This document shows positions 1 through 8,016 of a stretch of 64,000 nucleotides of DNA, piece by piece. The DNA is from Gordoniibacillus chartarius. Its GTDB lineage: Bacteria > Bacillota > Bacilli > Paenibacillales > NBRC-103111. The position numbers and the translations under genes are program-made. The stretch is taken from contig NZ_JBHLWN010000107.1 in NCBI RefSeq assembly GCF_042432825.1, forward strand, positions 1 through 64,000, written 5' to 3'. A model generated the notes under the pieces. That model was given only the letters and a program-made list of their open reading frames with translations, was not told where the DNA came from and made no database searches. Within the stretch, counting starts at the first letter, position 1; every line of letters begins with the position of its first letter.

Positions 1-1207
1 TTTGTTGCGGCGCCGCGGGCCCCAATCTCGTTGTAACAACGCCCATTTGGGCTTTGTTGCGGTGCCGCGGGCCCCAGGCTCTCTGCAACAACGCCCATTT
101 GGGCTTTGTTGCGCTGCCGCGGGCCCCAGGCTCGTTGCAACAACGCCCATTTGGGCTTTGTTGCGCTGCCGCGGGCCCCAAGCTCTCTGCAACAACGCCC
201 ATTTGGGCTTTGTTGCGGCGCCGCGGGCCCCAGGCTCTCTGCAACAACGCCCATTTGGGCTTTGTTGCGGCGCCGCGGGCCCCAGGCTCTCTGCAACAAC
301 GCCCATTTGGGCCTTGTTGCGCTGCCGAGGGCCCCAATCTCGTTGCAACAACGCCCATTTGGGCTTTGTTGCGGCGCCGCGGGCCCCAGACTCGTTGCAA
401 CAACGCCCATTTGGGCTTTGCTGCGGTGCCACGGGCCCCAATCTCGTTGCAATAAAGCCCATTTGGGCTTTGTTGCGCTGCCGCGGGCCCCAATCTCGTT
501 GCAACAACGCCCATTTGGGCCTTGGTGCGCTGCCGCGGGCCCCAGGCTCTCTGCAGCAACGCCCATTTGGGCCTTGGTGCGCTGCCGCGGGCCCCAATCT
601 CGTTGCAACTACGCCCATTTGGGCATTGGTGCGCTGCCGCGGGCCCCAATCTCGTTGCAGCAACGCCCATTTGGGCCTTGGTGCGCTGCCGCGGGCCCCA
701 ATCTCGTTGCAACAACGCCCATTTGGGCCTTGTTGCGCTGCCGCGGGCCCCAGGCTCGTTGCAGCAACGTCCATTTGGGCTTTGTTGCGGTGCCGCGGGC
801 CCCAATCTCGTTGCAACAACGCCCAATTGGGCCTTGTTGCGCTGCCGCGGGCCCAAGGCTCTCTGCACAACGCCCATTTGGGCTTTGTTGCGGTGCCACG
901 GGCCCCTGGCTCGTTGCAACAACGCCCATTTGGGCTTTGTTGCGGTGCCGCGGGCCCCAGGCTCTCTGCAACAACGCCCATTTGGGCTTTGTTGCGGCGC
1001 CGCGGGCCCAGACTCGTTGCAACAACGCCCATTTGGGCTTTGTTGCGGTGCCGCGGGCCCCAGGCTCTCTGCAACAACGCCCATTTGGGCTTTGTTGCGG
1101 CGCCGCGGGCCCAGACTCGTTGTAACAACGCCCATTTGGGCTTTGCTGCGGTGTCACCGGCCCCAATCTCGTTGCAACAACGCCCATTTGGGCCTTGGTG
1201 CGCTGCC
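1..1207. repeat. Tandem array of 52-bp hairpin-forming repeats (23 cores)
   Basis: A core GCCCATTTGGGC recurs at positions 41, 93, 145, 197 and so on every 52 bp until about 1181, giving 23 cores with a few 1-3 bp deletions (near 850-870, 1010 and 1110). Each unit has a GC-rich block around GCCGCGGGCCCC and one of two linkers, AATCTCGTTGCAACAAC or AGGCTCTCTGCAACAAC. GGGC-TTTGTTGC at the start of a unit can pair with GCAACAAC-GCCC at its end, so every unit can fold into a long hairpin. The array continues past the left edge. 1208-1282 shows nothing recognisable. Confidence 0.95.
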
Positions 1208-1282
1208 GCAGACCTCGCCTAACCTCCAAAGAAATAAAATACCGCCCAGCTTCATGAGCCGGACGGACATGGTTGACGTCTA

Positions 1283-2383
1283 TCAACTATTAACCAGCAC
1301 TAACGGCGGCGCCTGAAGCCCGGCAAGCTCATAGCACTGCGTACGGATGAGCACGGCTTGCGTACCGGCGTTCATATCGCCTTCGATCAAACCGAGACCC
1401 AGAGGTACAGGCTTCGGCATGTCGGGGTAAAACTCGCCTTCCTTGACCTGCGCCACATTCGGCGCCACCGGAGAATGGGCCAGCTCTCTCGAGAACCCTC
1501 CGTCCGGACGAAGCAAAGCTTTCATATTGCGCAGCGTGATCGAAGCGATCTCCTCCATCTCCGCCTCGGGAACTTGAGCGTTCATCGAAGACAGCAGATT
1601 GATCGGATTGCGGATATAACACATATCGATAGCTTGTTCGTTTCGCAATGTGTACAAAATACTGCGGTACATCGCTTCAGGCCTCGGCATCGGAACGTTG
1701 AACGTGCCGTAGAACGTATGCAGCTTGAACGTTCCTGAGATTCTCACGTACCATGAGCCTTCGCCCCACAAGCCGGTCTCCGGGTCCTGGATCCTTTCGA
1801 AGAAGCGAAGCGCCTCTTCCAAGTAAGGCTTGCGGGCTTCAGCATCCATTTGACGCAAATATGGTGCCGAGTTGCACAGCCGGTCGCAGCCCCGCCAGCT
1901 GTTCGAAAGCTCGATGCTCTCCAGCCAAGCAGCATAATCCTTCGGCGAACGCATATAGGCCGGCGCATCGCGGAACGGATCGGGCAGCGGATATAGGGGA
2001 CGGCCCCCCAGCTGCCTCAATGCGTTGGAGGAATAGCTGATCGCCCGCCCGACCATGACGTCGTCTGCCCTCATATTCGGGTCTTCATCGTAAAAGTATC
2101 CGCTGGCCGCATCCTGTTTATTTTGAAAAAAACGAATCGCCTTCTCTTTGTAAGCCGGATTCCACTCTTCCAGCATTCCGACGCGCTGCAAAATATTGAG
2201 AGCCTGTGCCGTCGATTCGATATCGGGCGTAAATTTGCCGGACTCTTTCGAGCTTCGCGCATAGAAGAAGCCCCCGGTGTCCGGATCGTATTGATCGTCC
2301 AGCCAAGTGAAAAAATGTTCAAACAAGCCATCCATTTCCGTCAGTATTGCTTTCAACCGAACTCTGTGCTCACCTGTTGCCAT
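1283..2383 (-). CDS. Unknown protein, probable (alpha/alpha)-barrel fold
   Basis: The 366-aa protein has repeated motifs of the kind seen in alpha/alpha-toroid enzymes: 'DPDTGGFFYARSS' near the N-terminus, 'DAASGYFYDEDP' about 100 residues in, and 'QDPETGLWGEGSW' mid-protein. Together they suggest paired helices around a barrel, as in polysaccharide-processing or prenyltransferase-like folds. No catalytic signature could be assigned and there is no signal peptide, so it should be cytosolic. The start at 2383 was chosen because AGGAGG lies 9 nt upstream; a longer reading from 2407 has no such site. It is transcribed alone and ends beside the 52-bp repeat array. Function is unknown. Confidence 0.75.
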   Translation of the reverse strand: MATGEHRVRLKAILTEMDGLFEHFFTWLDDQYDPDTGGFFYARSSKESGKFTPDIESTAQALNILQRVGMLEEWNPAYKEKAIRFFQNKQDAASGYFYDEDPNMRADDVMVGRAISYSSNALRQLGGRPLYPLPDPFRDAPAYMRSPKDYAAWLESIELSNSWRGCDRLCNSAPYLRQMDAEARKPYLEEALRFFERIQDPETGLWGEGSWYVRISGTFKLHTFYGTFNVPMPRPEAMYRSILYTLRNEQAIDMCYIRNPINLLSSMNAQVPEAEMEEIASITLRNMKALLRPDGGFSRELAHSPVAPNVAQVKEGEFYPDMPKPVPLGLGLIEGDMNAGTQAVLIRTQCYELAGLQAPPLVLVNS

Positions 2384-2586
2384 TCCAGCCGCCTCCTGCA
2401 AGCGCATTCATAAGCCTGTCCAAAGCATGCTCCCAAGCCGTAACGAAGCAATTTCTTTGGCTTCTCTTATTGTAATGCATATAACGGTTCATTTCTTGCA
2501 GTATATTGTCCGGTTTATCGTAAAATTATCTATTTATGCTCTTCTACGATTTCCCGGGGAATATAAGTTGGCAGCGAGACCAGAAA

Positions 2587-3063
2587 TTAAGAAACGGCTT
2601 TGCTTGTTCTACTGCAGTCATGCCCATTGCAAGCTTGAAAATATCCCATAAAATCAAGACGATGATCAGTAACAATAAACCCGTATTCGCGTGCCAATCG
2701 GTTTTCCAGCTCGCTCAGCCAGTCGTCCTTGATCTCTTTCAGTTTTCCGCAGGATGCGCAAATCAAATGATGATGCATATGGGCATGCCCTTCGCTGCGG
2801 AGGTTAAACCGGGCCACACCGTCGGCAAATATCATTTTTTCTACAATGTTGAGCTCGTTCAATAGTTCTAACGTCCGATAGATTGTCGCAAGACCGATTT
2901 CGGGAAACGTCTCTTTCTGGATCATAAATACATCTTCGGCGCTTAAATGCCCGTTCTCATTCTCCAGCAAAACTCGTACGACAGCTTCCCGCTGCACCGT
3001 TAGCTTATGGCCCTTGTCCTTAAGCAGCCGGCCAATGTTCTCCAGCCTCGTCGAAATACTCAT
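2587..3063 (-). CDS. fur: Fur family iron-uptake regulator
   Basis: The 158-aa protein is Fur-like along its whole length. The winged-helix part has 'KLTVQREAVVRVLLENENGH' and 'PEIGLATIYRTLELLNEL', closely resembling B. subtilis Fur rather than PerR or Zur. The metal-binding region has the 'HAHMHHHLICASCG' cluster and a later 'DHRLDFMGYF'. The second CxxC of the structural zinc site is altered to CNGHDC. It should repress iron-uptake genes when Fe(II) is bound. The start at 3063 has AGGA 7 nt upstream; an upstream TTG at 3087 is less likely. A perfect PerR box lies 86 bp upstream, matching the known PerR control of fur in Bacillus. Confidence 0.93.
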   Translation of the reverse strand: MSISTRLENIGRLLKDKGHKLTVQREAVVRVLLENENGHLSAEDVFMIQKETFPEIGLATIYRTLELLNELNIVEKMIFADGVARFNLRSEGHAHMHHHLICASCGKLKEIKDDWLSELENRLAREYGFIVTDHRLDFMGYFQACNGHDCSRTSKAVS

Positions 3064-3148
3064 ATCCGGTCCTGCCCCTTTCTTCAATTGTTAAAGAGCC
3101 ATTTTCATCCCTGCTTCGACAAGGAAAATATCGATAATGGTTATTATT

Positions 3149-3163
3149 TTATAATTATTATAA
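3149..3163. promoter_or_regulatory. PerR box upstream of fur
   Basis: TTATAATTATTATAA is an exact match to the PerR consensus TTATAATnATTATAA. It sits in an AT-rich stretch (3131-3170) that also contains a Fur-box-like GATAATGGTTATTATT. Position and palindromy fit peroxide-dependent and/or iron-dependent control of fur. The rest of 3064-3337 shows no gene. Confidence 0.8.
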
Positions 3164-3337
3164 TATAAGCGCAGCGTTTTGACAAGACAAGATTAGGAAC
3201 TAGCCGAACGCACATACACCTCATTCAATAGAGTCGCCCGAACACTTGGGCAGTTGAAATTATGACGGGATACAGCGAAAGGAAACAAGTCTCGAGGGAA
3301 TGCTCCGGAGAACTTTCTAATTGAGAAGAACAGATGC

Positions 3338-4345
3338 TCATGAAGCTGAAAGTTTACATTGCATGCTCTTCAATTCTTGCATATTATTTTCTTCATTCAC
3401 AATTTCCAGAAAATGGTCCAAGACGACCGGATCGAATTGCGTTCCTCGTCCGGATTCCATGATATTCAGGGCCTCGTGATGCGGGATCACATCTCGGTAA
3501 GAGCGTTTCGAAGTTATGGCATCCCATACATCGCAGACAGCAATAATACGAGCTTGTAATCCGATATTGTCTCCCGACAGACCAAACGGATATCCTTGGC
3601 CGTCCAAGCGTTCATGGTGGTGGAGTACGCCGTCCAAGATCCGGTCTGCGTACGGGATTCCGGCAAGAATTTTCGCACCGAGCCTGGGATGCTGTTTCAT
3701 CATATCGTATTCATAGGCAGTCAGCTTCCCGGTTTTATTGAGGATATCTTCCGAGATTCCGATCTTTCCGATGTCATGAAGCATGCTGGACCACTTGACA
3801 TATAGCAGTTCCTGCTGATCTAACCCCATACGTGCTCCAATGCAAACGGAAAGATACGATACACGATGGCTGTGTCCGCTCGTATACGAATCCCTAAGCT
3901 CCAGCGACTGGGCAAGCGCTTCGATAATCCCGGTGCCCAGCGCTTTATTTTCTTCCTTCCTCAGCTTGAGATCGTTGCGCTGCTTCTCGATTTCATTTTT
4001 CTGTTGAACAATTTCTTTATGTTTGCGGTCCAATACAGCAAAGAGCCTTCCTGTAAAAATCCCAATACTCATAAAGAAAAATAAGCGGATAAACCAATCC
4101 ATCGGCGCTTCATGAGTACCTCTTGAAACATCGTCCGGCATAATAGGGCCACAAATAATGCCTGCAATGATAGCGGTAATGATTCCGCCCTTCACTCCCC
4201 AAAACCGGCTTGCAAGAATAATGGGACAGTAAAAAATTGGTGCAATAGGAGTGCTTGTACCGTTCATCACATACACTGTTAACCAGTTGATGCATAGTAA
4301 AACACTGATCGCTGCACTCCGAAGCTTTCCCGATCGTATCGCCAT
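3338..4345 (-). CDS. Membrane-anchored HD-GYP domain phosphodiesterase
   Basis: The 335-aa protein is predicted to degrade cyclic di-GMP. The first ~105 residues form about four hydrophobic segments (for example 'AAISVLLCINWLTVYVM' and 'GGIITAIIAGIICGPIM'), then a coiled coil of about 30 residues rich in K, E and Q. The HD-GYP domain follows: 'HSHRVSYLS', the metal-binding 'MLHDIGKIG', 'HHERLDGQGYP' carrying the GYP motif, and 'CDVWDAITSKRSYR'. All motifs look intact, so catalysis is expected. It is a monocistronic gene next to cas6, with no sign that it belongs to the CRISPR operon. The input sensed by the membrane part is unknown. Confidence 0.93.
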   Translation of the reverse strand: MAIRSGKLRSAAISVLLCINWLTVYVMNGTSTPIAPIFYCPIILASRFWGVKGGIITAIIAGIICGPIMPDDVSRGTHEAPMDWFIRLFFFMSIGIFTGRLFAVLDRKHKEIVQQKNEIEKQRNDLKLRKEENKALGTGIIEALAQSLELRDSYTSGHSHRVSYLSVCIGARMGLDQQELLYVKWSSMLHDIGKIGISEDILNKTGKLTAYEYDMMKQHPRLGAKILAGIPYADRILDGVLHHHERLDGQGYPFGLSGDNIGLQARIIAVCDVWDAITSKRSYRDVIPHHEALNIMESGRGTQFDPVVLDHFLEIVNEENNMQELKSMQCKLSAS

Positions 4346-4435
4346 CTCACTCTCTCCCGCCGTTTATCTCATAAGTAAACTTTAGCGGAGATTTGTTAGA
4401 TAGTTTTCAGTAAAATATTAGGAATCATAAAGTTC

Positions 4436-5383
4436 CTATGAACAAACGTTAATTTTTCCATATCCAAAGCTCGTATGTTTGCCGACATGAATCCACTCGG
4501 CCAGCTGTAAATACGGGAGGACAGCGGAGAGCTCTTCTTCCTCTCCTTCCCATACCCATTCCCCGACAAGGCCGCCAATTTTCATTTTGGTATGTTTCCT
4601 ATATGAAAATCGTTCGATGTCGACCCATTGAAAGTCCTGAGATTTTACCCGGATCCGCTGTGATGCCTGTTGAATATGGTCCGTATCGATTTGCAGTTCC
4701 CCCAACCCATACATATGATGAATCACTACAATTCGCTGCATCAGTAACTTTAGGAATTGTTCGATGGAAGGGGATTGAAGCAGCGTTCCTTTCTCCTGCA
4801 GCCGTACCGGAGTAACGAATTTCAAGCATAATGGGTTCGTCGCTAACGCCTTCGAATCTGGGGGCATGTACAAAGTGCGAACGGGAGCCGATAGAAGCTC
4901 CTGATCCCTGACCAGATACGTCCAGGTCGAAGTCTCGAAGGACCATTGTTCAACATGAACAAGTTCGGCCGTAAGCTGCTGCGGTCCCATTCCATATTGA
5001 ACCATTCTGCGAAAAGTACGAAGAAACGGCGGGTACCATTCCAGTGCATGTGGACCGATACACTGAAACTCAAACGATAGCGTGTGACCCTTTTTCATAA
5101 ATTCTTCATCGGATTCGCATAAAATCATGTACGGCTGCGGGGGGGTGGCGCCTCTCTGGAAATGATTCTGTCTCTTTTCGTTAGTTTCAAACACATGCGT
5201 ATACATACATTCATGCTGAAGGCTGCATGTACCGCAATCTTGATGGTTTACGTCCAAGCAGACCGTCTCCTTCAAGGCACGTCCAAAGACGCCTCTAAGG
5301 AGAGATCCTTTATTCCGGGGTATGCCCCCGCTCTGATTCATCCGCATCGTTAGACGAAGCCGGAAAACTGGAAGCCTGATCAA
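4436..5383 (-). CDS. cas6: Cas6 pre-crRNA endoribonuclease (PF10040-like RAMP)
   Basis: This 315-aa RAMP protein is expected to bind the repeat hairpin in the CRISPR transcript and cut it to make crRNA. Visible features: an opening strand 'RLPVFRLRL'; 'GSLLRGVFGRAL', the usual helix after the first strand; a cysteine cluster C-x8-C-x2-C-x5-CMYTHVFE, typical of the PF10040 branch of Cas6; and a C-terminal glycine-rich 'HVGKHTSFGYGKINV'. The start is a TTG with AGGTG just upstream, chosen because the first RAMP strand begins at residue 3. It is the only gene of the locus separated from the main operon, by about 300 bp carrying two hairpin elements. A catalytic His cannot be assigned by eye. Confidence 0.85.
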   Translation of the reverse strand: MIRLPVFRLRLTMRMNQSGGIPRNKGSLLRGVFGRALKETVCLDVNHQDCGTCSLQHECMYTHVFETNEKRQNHFQRGATPPQPYMILCESDEEFMKKGHTLSFEFQCIGPHALEWYPPFLRTFRRMVQYGMGPQQLTAELVHVEQWSFETSTWTYLVRDQELLSAPVRTLYMPPDSKALATNPLCLKFVTPVRLQEKGTLLQSPSIEQFLKLLMQRIVVIHHMYGLGELQIDTDHIQQASQRIRVKSQDFQWVDIERFSYRKHTKMKIGGLVGEWVWEGEEEELSAVLPYLQLAEWIHVGKHTSFGYGKINVCS

Positions 5384-5504
5384 AGAAGCACCTGCCTTAA
5401 CACAAATAAGCCTCTAAAGTTCCCTGAGTCAGGCAACTTTAAGGCCTCGTGGTCACTGCCTCGAATCAATCGATGAGTTAACAATAAATAATGGGAGGAA
5501 TCAA

Positions 5505-5531
5505 ATGTGCTTTAATACCCTGAATCGGGTC
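5505..5531 (-). repeat. Hairpin element R1 upstream of cas6
   Basis: On the plus strand it reads ATGTGCTTTAATACCCT, then GAAT, then CGGGTC. ACCC and GGGT form a dyad around TNNNNC. It lies 122 bp upstream of the cas6 start and is 57 bp from copy R2. It may be a relic or variant CRISPR repeat or a protein-binding operator. Confidence 0.8.
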
Positions 5532-5561
5532 AACGAAATAAATAAAATGGAGCATGTTTAT

Positions 5562-5588
5562 ATGTGCTTTAATACCCTATGACGGGTC
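5562..5588 (-). repeat. Hairpin element R2 upstream of cas6
   Basis: Same 17-nt block ATGTGCTTTAATACCCT, with loop ATGA, then CGGGTC. On the minus strand a TATAAA (5557-5562) follows directly, possibly a -10 box. The 30 bp between R2 and R1 would be a single spacer if these are CRISPR repeats. Apart from R1, R2 and a weak hairpin at 5649-5679, 5384-5687 holds no gene. Confidence 0.8.
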
Positions 5589-5648
5589 TGCATATCTTCT
5601 AGTTTATCATATCTGCATGTACTTGCAAGAGGAAAGAACTGCATAACC

Positions 5649-5679
5649 GGGAAGCAAAGGAACAATCCCTCTGCTTCCC
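5649..5679 (-). terminator. Hairpin after the type III operon
   Basis: GGGAAGCA and TGCTTCCC form an 8-bp stem about 9 bp beyond the stop codon of the last RAMP fragment. There is no clear T-run, so termination is only probable. Confidence 0.45.
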
Positions 5680-5687
5680 TTCTGCCG

Positions 5688-6191
5688 CTATTTTCCCGGG
5701 GAGCTTGCATCGTCATCGTCAGCGTCTGCATCAGCTTCAGACTTCGCGAGAGCGATCAGTTCCTCCACGCCGGGAAGAGGAGTCTGATTCTTCAACATGT
5801 GCGTGAATTCTTTTTTCTTTAATTCCATATACCGAATGACATCGTCCGGCAGTAATACGGACTTCATGGCCATCCATTCCTTCACGTTATTCGCTTGGGA
5901 CAGATCAATACCGTCTCTGGCCTTTACCGTATCCTTATATCGAGTAATCAAACTCCCGGCATCGATCTCTTCCGCATATGCGGAACGCCCCTCTTCGAAA
6001 TCGAATGTATCGTACCACTGATCGAGCTTGTACACTTCCACCTTTACGGCATCAACCCTCACTCTCCCATAGCCGTATGGCTTGCCCATGCCAATCTGAT
6101 GATAGCAATGATCTTCTTGCATCAAAGCCCATAATAGCAAGCCAAGTTCATCCTCATACAAATTGGTGAAATGGATCTTCCCATGAAACAC
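5688..6191 (-). CDS. 3' fragment of a TIGR03986-type CRISPR RAMP protein
   Basis: These 167 codons continue the upstream RAMP gene in the same reading frame beyond a TAA at 6237-6239. The start of the fragment, 'FHGKIHFTNLYEDELGLLLW', and the glycine loop 'IGMGKPYGYGRVRVD' are what the C-terminal part of this family normally contains, so together the two pieces make one protein of the usual size (over 600 residues). The end is acidic (a run of D and A residues). A GTG at 6191 has GGAG and AAGGGGG directly upstream, so the fragment could be made separately. Either the gene is broken, the stop is a sequencing error, or the protein is naturally split. Confidence 0.75.
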   Translation of the reverse strand: MFHGKIHFTNLYEDELGLLLWALMQEDHCYHQIGMGKPYGYGRVRVDAVKVEVYKLDQWYDTFDFEEGRSAYAEEIDAGSLITRYKDTVKARDGIDLSQANNVKEWMAMKSVLLPDDVIRYMELKKKEFTHMLKNQTPLPGVEELIALAKSEADADADDDDASSPGK

Positions 6192-6236
6192 GGCCCCCTT
6201 CTCCAGCGGAACAAAGACGGTGTTGAGCTTATGGGG

Positions 6237-7619
6237 TTAACCGTCACGGTCTAAGACTGCTTCGGGAGCCTCTGCCTGCCGCATCCAATATTGTTTCATT
6301 CCACGCAGCTCAAAGCCGGAATCATTGTAAGAAGTCCAGACGTCATTCTGCTTGACGTACAACGGATAACTGGCAGCACGGGGTTCAAACAGCATCATGG
6401 ACTGCTCCTTCATCGTTTTACCCTCTGTACAGTGCAAGTCCATCACGGAAATTCTGCCGCGGTAACTGGCCTTCTCATCCCCGCTCCGTCGATTGACAAA
6501 GCCGAATATGGACTGAGCATAATCCATCTGCTCCCCGCTAATCCGGGCCGCAGGAGGGACTCCTTCACGAACAGAATGATTATAAAACACTCTTAGATAA
6601 GGCATGAAGCCAAAATCGACCCGTTCGCCATTCGTGATATAAAATACGGGTTTCAGCATATGTTCATCTCTCGGCAATCGGTAATACTCTTTATTCCCCT
6701 TCTTCAGCCGCAAGTCCCGTTCATATGCTTCGATATCGGACTTATCGATAGGTATTCCCGGTACGTGAGCATCAGGTTCGCGAACTACATAATGGTGAAT
6801 CTTCCTTTGCACAAACCCGGTACAAAGTATCGTACCTTGCAGCGGCAGCTTCGACGCTTCAGCCAAATCGGTAACTTTATCGCGGCCCGTATCAAAGGAA
6901 TAACTGATGGAAGTCGAATACGGTTCAAACGTTTTTTGTTCGATCCTTTTCAGCTGTTCATACCATTCCCAGTCCTTGGCGATTAACCTTTTTCTTGCAT
7001 GCACGTGATTGGCAATGTCCTTGGAATACATCCATTTAATTTTGTCTTGGATAGCGGCAATGCCGGGCATTCGACGCATTTCAAATTCTTTGACCTTATA
7101 ATATTGGCGTCCTTGATGATCTACCTTCGCGGGAATAATGACATAAGAGTCTTTTCCCGTCTTTTTTATATATCCTGCCTTTACATGAGTCAGCACTGTT
7201 TTTGCAGACGTAAAGCCCCCTATATCTTGCTCCTCTACGGAAAAACCGATGTGCTGCTTATATTGATTGCCAAGAGACTTATTCGCATTGGAAAACATCC
7301 GGTACAAGTACCGCTGGTCTTCAATATCGGCGGAAATGTCGCACTGCCCCAGCACCTGTACCGCTGTACGCAGCAATCCCCGCATCGTATTGCCCGGAAT
7401 GATAAAGTCTCCTTTTTCATTTCGAAGGAACTGCTTGGGGGAACTGATTCCGTTCGAAACCATGATGGGGGTTTCCGCGACAATCGAAAATTGTATATTG
7501 CCTGTATAGGCTCCCTCGACATATCGGTCATGTCTGGGCAATTGGCTGATGTCATCGTATCGAACGATTACCTTATCCGGAAAAGATACAAAGTTATATG
7601 GTGCACCTACGTAAGTCAA
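6237..7619 (-). CDS. 5' part of a TIGR03986-type CRISPR RAMP (Cas7 with insertion)
   Basis: The 460-aa product starts 'APYNFVSFPDKVIVR' and has 'DFIIPGNTMRGLLRTAVQVL', the RAMP helix motif, at about residues 71-90, as in the large single-RAMP proteins of type III-D complexes (a Cas7 with a long insertion). Near the end, 'SIFGFVNRRSGDEKASYRGR' also matches that family. It stops at TAA 6237-6239 after 'VLDRDG', but the frame stays open and continues as the gene at 5688-6191. Alone this part lacks the glycine-rich loop. The start is TTG with AGGGGG about 10 nt upstream; it lies 16 bp after the 126-aa gene in the same operon. Confidence 0.8.
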   Translation of the reverse strand: MTYVGAPYNFVSFPDKVIVRYDDISQLPRHDRYVEGAYTGNIQFSIVAETPIMVSNGISSPKQFLRNEKGDFIIPGNTMRGLLRTAVQVLGQCDISADIEDQRYLYRMFSNANKSLGNQYKQHIGFSVEEQDIGGFTSAKTVLTHVKAGYIKKTGKDSYVIIPAKVDHQGRQYYKVKEFEMRRMPGIAAIQDKIKWMYSKDIANHVHARKRLIAKDWEWYEQLKRIEQKTFEPYSTSISYSFDTGRDKVTDLAEASKLPLQGTILCTGFVQRKIHHYVVREPDAHVPGIPIDKSDIEAYERDLRLKKGNKEYYRLPRDEHMLKPVFYITNGERVDFGFMPYLRVFYNHSVREGVPPAARISGEQMDYAQSIFGFVNRRSGDEKASYRGRISVMDLHCTEGKTMKEQSMMLFEPRAASYPLYVKQNDVWTSYNDSGFELRGMKQYWMRQAEAPEAVLDRDG

Positions 7620-7635
7620 TTTGTTCGCCCCCTAC

Positions 7636-8016
7636 TTATTGCAAACCGCTGGGATGGGAATACGAAATATAGGCTTGCCCGTCGGAATCATGCTCTACAT
7701 ATTGCGTACTAACCAGGCTTTCCCTTCTTCCGAGCAGCCTTTGTTTCCTTGTGATTTGAACACGGGGAGCATCTTGAAACCGGCAGCGCGTTGTAACCCA
7801 TTCCTCATCACGCTTCCAAACGAAGTAAGCGGCTTCTTTGCTTACGACATGCATTTGGATCAGATCTTCCATGAAGTACGGATCCTCCAGCATTGCCTTC
7901 CAGCTTTCATCATCTTCAATCAGTTGAATGCCTTTGCTATACCCCATAACAAGACGTAAACAACCTTGTTCGACAAGTTCGCCGATGTCAAGAGGATACA
8001 CGGATAAAAAATTCAT
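7636..8016 (-). CDS. Small type III locus protein, possibly Csx19-like
   Basis: The 126-aa protein begins 'MNFLSVYPLDIGELVEQ' and has a likely beta-rich second half ('AAYFVWKRDEEWVTTRCRF', 'ITRKQRLLGRRESLVSTQYV'). Its position between the double-RAMP and TIGR03986 genes is where type III-D loci often carry csx19, and the 'RLLGRRE' stretch faintly recalls the RLFG..E segment of that family. No motif proves this. The start at 8016 is favoured over 8037: GGGAGGT is 9 nt upstream and ATG overlaps the previous stop as ATGA, so translation is coupled. A Cas11-like small subunit is an alternative, but its mixed strand content argues against that. Confidence 0.6.
   Translation of the reverse strand: MNFLSVYPLDIGELVEQGCLRLVMGYSKGIQLIEDDESWKAMLEDPYFMEDLIQMHVVSKEAAYFVWKRDEEWVTTRCRFQDAPRVQITRKQRLLGRRESLVSTQYVEHDSDGQAYISYSHPSGLQ

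Noticed and set aside
1..1207. The 52-bp array as a CRISPR array
   Set aside because: The whole unit is repeated with only small variants; there are no unique spacers.
2..1286. Five long open frames in the tandem array as protein genes
   Set aside because: They exist because the 52-bp unit lacks stops; there is no ribosome site, and frames on both strands are open at once.
5505..5588. A plain two-repeat CRISPR array
   Set aside because: Not excluded, but the loop bases differ in every copy and a third single copy lies 14 kb away, so it is reported as an element of uncertain nature.
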